Shown in pieces: positions 6,927-10,427 of a DNA stretch of 10,427 nt (its first letter is position 1; each line of letters opens with the position of its first letter). The stretch lies in NCBI GenBank assembly GCA_022736605.1, contig DZDB01000065.1, positions 1 through 10,427 of the forward strand, written 5' to 3'. The notes under the pieces were generated by a model that saw only the letters and a program-made list of their open reading frames with translations, was not told the origin of the DNA and searched no databases. Made by a program: the position numbers and the translations under genes. The DNA comes from Sideroxydans lithotrophicus. GTDB taxonomy: Bacteria; Pseudomonadota; Gammaproteobacteria; Burkholderiales; Sulfuriferulaceae.

Positions 6927-7666
6927 GCCTGGTCCGGGTCGAAGGCGTGAGCAAGCAATATCAGCTGGGCGAACAACAGGTTGTCGCGCTGCACGATATC
7001 ACACTCTCGATTGAGGAGGGGGTGTTTCTGGCCATTGCCGGGCCGTCCGGCAGCGGTAAAACCACACTGCTGAATATCATCGGCTGCATTGATAATCCGA
7101 CCCGTGGCAAGGTGTTTATCGACGACGTAGAAGTGACTGGCCGCTCAGCCAATGCGCTGGCCGATTTGCGTGCACGCACCACCGGATTCATCTTCCAGAC
7201 CTTCAATCTGTTTCCGGTGCTGACAGCCGCCGAAAATGTCGAATACCCGCTGTTGCAATTGCCGGAGATCAGTCGGGAAGAGCGCCAGAAGCGGGTAGCC
7301 AAATATCTGAAGGTGGTCGGGCTGGCGCGCTATGGCGCGCATATGCCGAACCAGCTGAGTGGCGGCCAGCGCCAGCGCGTGGCCATTGCGCGCGCGCTGG
7401 CGATCAATCCGCGCATCGTGCTGGCGGATGAACCGACGGCCAATCTTGACAGCGCGACTGGCAAGAGCATTCTCGGACTGATGAAAGAAATCAACCGGCA
7501 GTTTGGCACCACGTTTATTTTTTCGACGCATGACCGGCAAGTGATGTCGATGGCGGATCGGCTGGTGCGGATCGAAGACGGTCAGGTGACGATGTTTGGT
7601 GTGAAAGCGAATGATAAATGGAAGTCAGTCAAAACGGCGGCGACCGAAAAAAACCAGGAGGGGTAG
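6923..7666 (+). CDS. ABC transporter ATP-binding protein, LolD/MacB class
   Basis: This cytoplasmic ATPase should energise the FtsX-type permease encoded nearby. The 247-residue protein has all ABC motifs: Walker A GPSGSGKTT (40-48), Q-loop Gln92 in GFIFQTFNLFPVLTA, signature LSGGQRQRVAIARAL (145-159), Walker B IVLADEPTANLD (165-176) and the switch His203 in STHD. The FNLFPVLTAAENVEYPL stretch and the DEPTANLD ending are typical of the lipoprotein-release and macrolide-export class (LolD, MacB), whose permeases are mechanotransmitters rather than classic importers. The ATG at 6923 overlaps the stop of a possible leader ORF; its own ribosome site is poor. The C-terminal tail (about 226-247) is lysine-rich and not part of the core fold. 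The beta-barrel gene starts one base after its stop, so the two are almost certainly cotranscribed. The partner permease is on the opposite strand at 9137-10348. Confidence 0.93.
   Translation: MSLVRVEGVSKQYQLGEQQVVALHDITLSIEEGVFLAIAGPSGSGKTTLLNIIGCIDNPTRGKVFIDDVEVTGRSANALADLRARTTGFIFQTFNLFPVLTAAENVEYPLLQLPEISREERQKRVAKYLKVVGLARYGAHMPNQLSGGQRQRVAIARALAINPRIVLADEPTANLDSATGKSILGLMKEINRQFGTTFIFSTHDRQVMSMADRLVRIEDGQVTMFGVKANDKWKSVKTAATEKNQEG
7657..7662 (+). promoter_or_regulatory. Strong ribosome binding site deciding the start of the beta-barrel gene
   Basis: AGGAGG lies in the last codons of the ATPase gene, 5 bases before the ATG at 7668-7670, and the ATPase stop TAG is inside the spacer. This site supports the start at 7668 over the in-frame ATG at 7611, which would put 19 lysine- and arginine-rich residues ahead of the signal peptide and overlap the ATPase. 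Confidence 0.75.
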
Positions 7667-7667
7667 C

Positions 7668-9116
7668 ATGATTTTGCGGATATCAAAATGGTTGGGTGTG
7701 ATGGTGTTGAGCGCGCCGGTGCTGGCGGGTGCGAGTGGGGATTTGCCTGCGTCGAAAGCGGATTTGTTTGGCACGGATGATCCGCCGTCTGCAGCCAAAC
7801 CTGCGCCCGCGCAAGACGCACCGGGCAGCAAGGCGGCACTGTTTGACGAAACGGCGCTGCTGCCGACAACGCAGGACACGGCGACATCGCGCTGGCATGG
7901 ATTTTTGCAGTCCGAGCTTGCCTATACTTATGCTGCGCCTGCGCATTGGTCGAAAGTGATGCAGCGTGCCGAGCTGGGGACTGAGGGCAAGCTCGGTTCG
8001 GCGATTCGCTGGAAACTCAGCGGTCGCGCGGATTACAACGCGATCTATGATCTCAGCGATTATTACCAGTCGGCGGTACGGCGTGACCAGCGGCTGAATT
8101 TCCAGGTGCGTGACGCGTATGCGGATTTCAGTGCGGGCGGTCTGGACTGGCGTGTCGGGCGACAGCAAATCGTGTGGGGCGAAATGGTCGGGGTGTTTGT
8201 CGCCGACGTGGTGTCGGCTAAAGACCTGCGCGAGTTCATCCTGCCGGATTTCCAGACGCTGCGGATTCCGCAATGGGCGGCGCGCGCCGAGTATTTCAAG
8301 GACGATTTTCACGCCGAGGCGATCTGGATTCCGGTGGCAAGTTATGACCAGATTGGCAAACCGAGGGATTTCAGCCAGCCCGGCGCAGGGTCGGATTTTT
8401 ATCCGTATCCGGTTACGCCTGCGGGGTATCCGGTGGTGTTTCGCGACGAGCAGCGTCCTGATAACCGCCTCAGCCACACCAATTATGGCTTGCGGCTGTC
8501 GCAACTGAGTCACGGTTGGGATATGTCCGGCTTTGTTTACAGCAGCATGGACAGCCAGGCGACGTTCTATCGCCAACTGGTTGCTGCGCCGACGCCGTTT
8601 TTTATCTACACGCCGCGTCACGACCGTATCTGGCAGGCCGGTGCCACGCTGGCCAAGGATCTGGGTGCCGTCGTGCTGAAAGCTGAAACGGTCTACACCC
8701 AGGGACGCAGCTTCAATACCCTGAACGCCAATACGCCGAACGGACTGGTAAAACAGAATACGCTGGACTGGATCGTCGGGCTGGACTTTAACCCGGTGAC
8801 AGATATGCGTATCAATACCCAGTTGTATCAGCGCATTTATTTTGACCACGATCCGACAATTCTGCCGGAGCGCATCGAGAGCGCGGCGTCACTGCTGGTG
8901 AACTACAAATTGGCGCACAACTGGGAAGCTGAGGCGCTGGCGATACACAGCCTGAACCGCAGCGACTGGATGCTGCGCCCCAAACTCAGCTGGACGTTTG
9001 AGCAAAACTGGCGCTGGAGTGCCGGTCTGGATGTATTTGGCGGGGTACGCACTGGCCTGTTTGGCCAGTATGGGCAGCAGGATCGGGTATACACCGAAGT
9101 GCGGCGGGATTTTTAA
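7668..9116 (+). CDS. Outer-membrane beta-barrel protein, DUF1302-like
   Basis: The 482-residue precursor starts with a Sec signal peptide (MILRISKWLG...), probably cut after Ala20 (PVLA / GAS). Residues about 21-75 form a Pro/Ala-rich, probably disordered linker with two copies of SKAxLF (29-34 and 54-59). From about residue 76 the protein shows alternating aromatic and polar strands typical of a barrel, and it ends in ...VRRDF, the terminal Phe recognised by the BAM machinery. DWRVGRQQIVWGE (160-172), KDLREFILPDF (185-195) and RIPQWAARAEYF (199-210) resemble the DUF1302 family as I remember it; no profile search was possible. DUF1302 proteins are often found with LolA/LolB-fold periplasmic proteins and RND or ABC exporters, which fits its position one base after the ATPase gene. 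It is likely the outer-membrane station or exit channel of the system; a general porin is the main alternative. Confidence 0.72.
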   Translation: MILRISKWLGVMVLSAPVLAGASGDLPASKADLFGTDDPPSAAKPAPAQDAPGSKAALFDETALLPTTQDTATSRWHGFLQSELAYTYAAPAHWSKVMQRAELGTEGKLGSAIRWKLSGRADYNAIYDLSDYYQSAVRRDQRLNFQVRDAYADFSAGGLDWRVGRQQIVWGEMVGVFVADVVSAKDLREFILPDFQTLRIPQWAARAEYFKDDFHAEAIWIPVASYDQIGKPRDFSQPGAGSDFYPYPVTPAGYPVVFRDEQRPDNRLSHTNYGLRLSQLSHGWDMSGFVYSSMDSQATFYRQLVAAPTPFFIYTPRHDRIWQAGATLAKDLGAVVLKAETVYTQGRSFNTLNANTPNGLVKQNTLDWIVGLDFNPVTDMRINTQLYQRIYFDHDPTILPERIESAASLLVNYKLAHNWEAEALAIHSLNRSDWMLRPKLSWTFEQNWRWSAGLDVFGGVRTGLFGQYGQQDRVYTEVRRDF

Positions 9117-9117
9117 G

Positions 9118-9141
9118 CCGGGTTAAACGTACCGGGTTAAA
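9118..9141. repeat. 10-bp direct repeat in the convergent gap
   Basis: CCGGGTTAAA occurs at 9118-9127 and again at 9132-9141, with 4 bases between. The second copy carries the TAA stop of the minus-strand permease gene. The 20-base gap between the beta-barrel and permease stops contains little else. CCGG is self-complementary, so a weak stem between the copies is possible, but there is no T-run on either side and it is not called a terminator. Confidence 0.6.
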
Positions 9142-10348
9142 TATTTTGCCGCAAGGCGTCGACCACGGGAATTTTGTGCACCCGCAGGGCGGGCAGTAGT
9201 GCGGCCAGCACAGTGGCGATCAGCCCCACGGCAAACGCGCCGAGGATGACCGACGGCACCACGCCGATGCGCGCGGTGTAACTCAAATCCGCATTGGGCG
9301 GTGGTGGCATCGGGATGCCAATGGCGGAAATCACATACGCCAGCACCACGCCCAGCACCACGCCGAGCGTTGCACCGAGCAGGCCGATTATTGCGTTTTC
9401 CGCAATGATCAATTTGAAAACCACGCTGCTGCGGTTGCCTAGCGCCATCATCGTGCCGAATTCCCCGACCCGTTCGAACACGCTCATGTTGACGCTGTTG
9501 ACCACGCTCAGGATAACCATCAGCAGGATGATGAAGCGCAGCACGCCAAACTGCACGTCGTACATCAGCACCGCCTTGGTGTAAAAATCATTCAGTTGCA
9601 GCCAGGTTTTGACTTCCAGCCCGGCGCGGCTGAATTTTTGTTTCAGCGCAGCGGCGATGGCGGCAGTATCCGCTGTGCGTTTGAGCGATACGACGAGTGT
9701 GTTGACGCCGGTATTGGCGAGTAAATCTTGCGCATCGGGCAGCGGAATGCGTACTGCACGTGCGTCGTAATCCTTGGAAAATGTCTGGAACACGCCAATC
9801 ACCTGAAACTCCTGACTGTTGAGTGCGCCGTCGGCGGTGTTCATCACCAGCGTTGCCCAGTCGCCCGGTTTGAGCTTGAGCGCGTGCGCCAGGTCGTAGC
9901 CGATCATCATGCCGTGCGCGTCGTTATTGCGCAGCACGCGCCCGGCCTTGATCACCATGCCGCTGCCCAGTTTTGCTTCGCGCGCGGGCTCCACGCCTTC
10001 ACCGATGATGGGTAAATCGGAGCGGCCATTGTTGAGCAAGCCGGCGAAATAGACCCGCCCCATTACGTCTTCAACGTCTGGCAGCGCGGCGATTTGCTTG
10101 CTGATGGGTGCCGGGTCGGCGATGAGGTATTTGTCCGGGCTGCGCGCGCCCTTTTCAAAATAGTCGGTACGCGATACCTGGAGATGACCGGATTGCGAAT
10201 GGATCAGCACTTCACCCAGCTGGCGCACGATGTCGTGTACAAAGCCGCCACTTAATACCAGCGCCACGACACCGGCGATAATCGCCAGCAGCGTCATGGC
10301 GGTGCGGCTTTTATGACGTAATACGTTACGCAGCGCGAGGGTCCACAT
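9137..10348 (-). CDS. FtsX-type ABC transporter permease (LolC/E or MacB class)
   Basis: The 403-residue inner-membrane protein has the mechanotransmitter layout: a short cytoplasmic N-terminus (MWTLALRNVLRHKSRT), TM1 at about 18-36, a large periplasmic domain of about 230 residues (38-265), then TM2 (266-286), TM3 (314-342) and TM4 (364-388). After TM2 comes FERVGEFGTMMALG (291-304), the coupling helix that docks onto the ATPase, and the protein ends with the family's PALRVHKIPVVDALR (386-400). The short TM3-TM4 loop holds PMPPPP (346-351). Such permeases pass ATPase motion to periplasmic partners rather than channelling substrate through the membrane. Only one permease gene is present, so a homodimer is likely (inference). 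It faces the beta-barrel gene tail to tail with 20 bases between. No ribosome site is visible before the ATG at 10346-10348. Confidence 0.92.
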   Translation of the reverse strand: MWTLALRNVLRHKSRTAMTLLAIIAGVVALVLSGGFVHDIVRQLGEVLIHSQSGHLQVSRTDYFEKGARSPDKYLIADPAPISKQIAALPDVEDVMGRVYFAGLLNNGRSDLPIIGEGVEPAREAKLGSGMVIKAGRVLRNNDAHGMMIGYDLAHALKLKPGDWATLVMNTADGALNSQEFQVIGVFQTFSKDYDARAVRIPLPDAQDLLANTGVNTLVVSLKRTADTAAIAAALKQKFSRAGLEVKTWLQLNDFYTKAVLMYDVQFGVLRFIILLMVILSVVNSVNMSVFERVGEFGTMMALGNRSSVVFKLIIAENAIIGLLGATLGVVLGVVLAYVISAIGIPMPPPPNADLSYTARIGVVPSVILGAFAVGLIATVLAALLPALRVHKIPVVDALRQNI

Positions 10349-10350
10349 GG

Positions 10351-10427
10351 TTAGGGCTCGTTAATGAATAAGCTGGACATACGCTGGGGTCGATTTGAGC
10401 GCAGACCAAGGCGCAAGACGCGCGGTT
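10351..10427. other. Repeat-like noncoding sequence abutting the permease start
   Basis: From TTAGGGCTCG at 10351 to the window end there is no coding sequence in a family I recognise, and no promoter or ribosome site for the permease stands out. The opening TTAGGGCTCGTTAATGAATA and the later stretch with GCGCAGACCAAGGCGCAAG remind me of dispersed repeat or MITE-like ends in betaproteobacterial genomes. This is recollection, not a match, and no second copy exists in the window. Only one end would be visible, two bases from the permease ATG. Confidence 0.25.

Noticed and set aside
7611..7667. Upstream start for the beta-barrel gene at 7611
   Set aside because: It would bury the signal peptide behind 19 basic residues and overlap the ATPase, whereas 7668 has AGGAGG just upstream.
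7683..8849. Minus-strand open frame of 388 codons opposite the beta-barrel gene
   Set aside because: Its composition is arginine-rich and low in family features, while the plus strand has a signal peptide, a strong ribosome site and barrel strands.
1..10427. tRNA, rRNA, riboswitch, CRISPR array or prophage
   Set aside because: No regularly spaced repeats, tRNA-like stretches or phage-type genes were seen, and coding sequence fills almost all of the window.

Overview
The window is a G+C-rich, tightly packed bacterial chromosome segment. Its gene content fits a betaproteobacterium, perhaps Nitrosomonadales or Gallionellales: a dusB-fis pair followed directly by purH-purD, a short 78-residue Fis, aerobic HemF, and a beta-barrel of the DUF1302 type. 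The lineage is inferred from gene order and protein character, not from a search. No rRNA, tRNA, CRISPR array, intact insertion sequence or phage gene was seen.

Left half (1-5154, all on the minus strand): one probable housekeeping operon, read right to left as dusB, fis, purH, purD, tsaC, hemF (the last cut by the window edge). Gaps between genes are 4 to 25 bases. A sigma70-like promoter lies just upstream of dusB (5190-5218), with a G+C-rich stretch after its -10 box. The operon combines tRNA modification (DusB dihydrouridine; TsaC for t6A), the nucleoid protein Fis, the last de novo steps to IMP (PurH) together with an earlier step (PurD), and heme synthesis (HemF).

Right half (5262-10348): envelope genes that look like parts of one inner-to-outer-membrane transport route, split over both strands. 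A LolA-like periplasmic protein (6104-6877, minus) is followed 11 bases later by an M48 metalloprotease lipoprotein (5262-6092, minus). Diverging from the LolA-like gene are a LolD/MacB-class ABC ATPase (6923-7666, plus) and, one base after it, a signal-peptide-bearing outer-membrane beta-barrel (7668-9116, plus). Converging on the barrel gene is an FtsX-type ABC permease (9137-10348, minus). Together these supply an ATPase, a permease, a periplasmic carrier and an outer-membrane barrel. A trans-envelope lipid or hydrophobic-substrate shuttle, with a protease for quality control, is the most interesting hypothesis here; the substrate is unknown.

Smaller points of interest are a possible 16-codon leader ORF with a strong Shine-Dalgarno that overlaps the ATPase start (6876-6926), a duplicated SKAxLF motif in the N-terminal linker of the barrel protein, a 10-bp direct repeat between the convergent genes, and a repeat-like sequence touching the permease start at the right edge (10351-10427). 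No stretch longer than about 110 bases lacks a gene.
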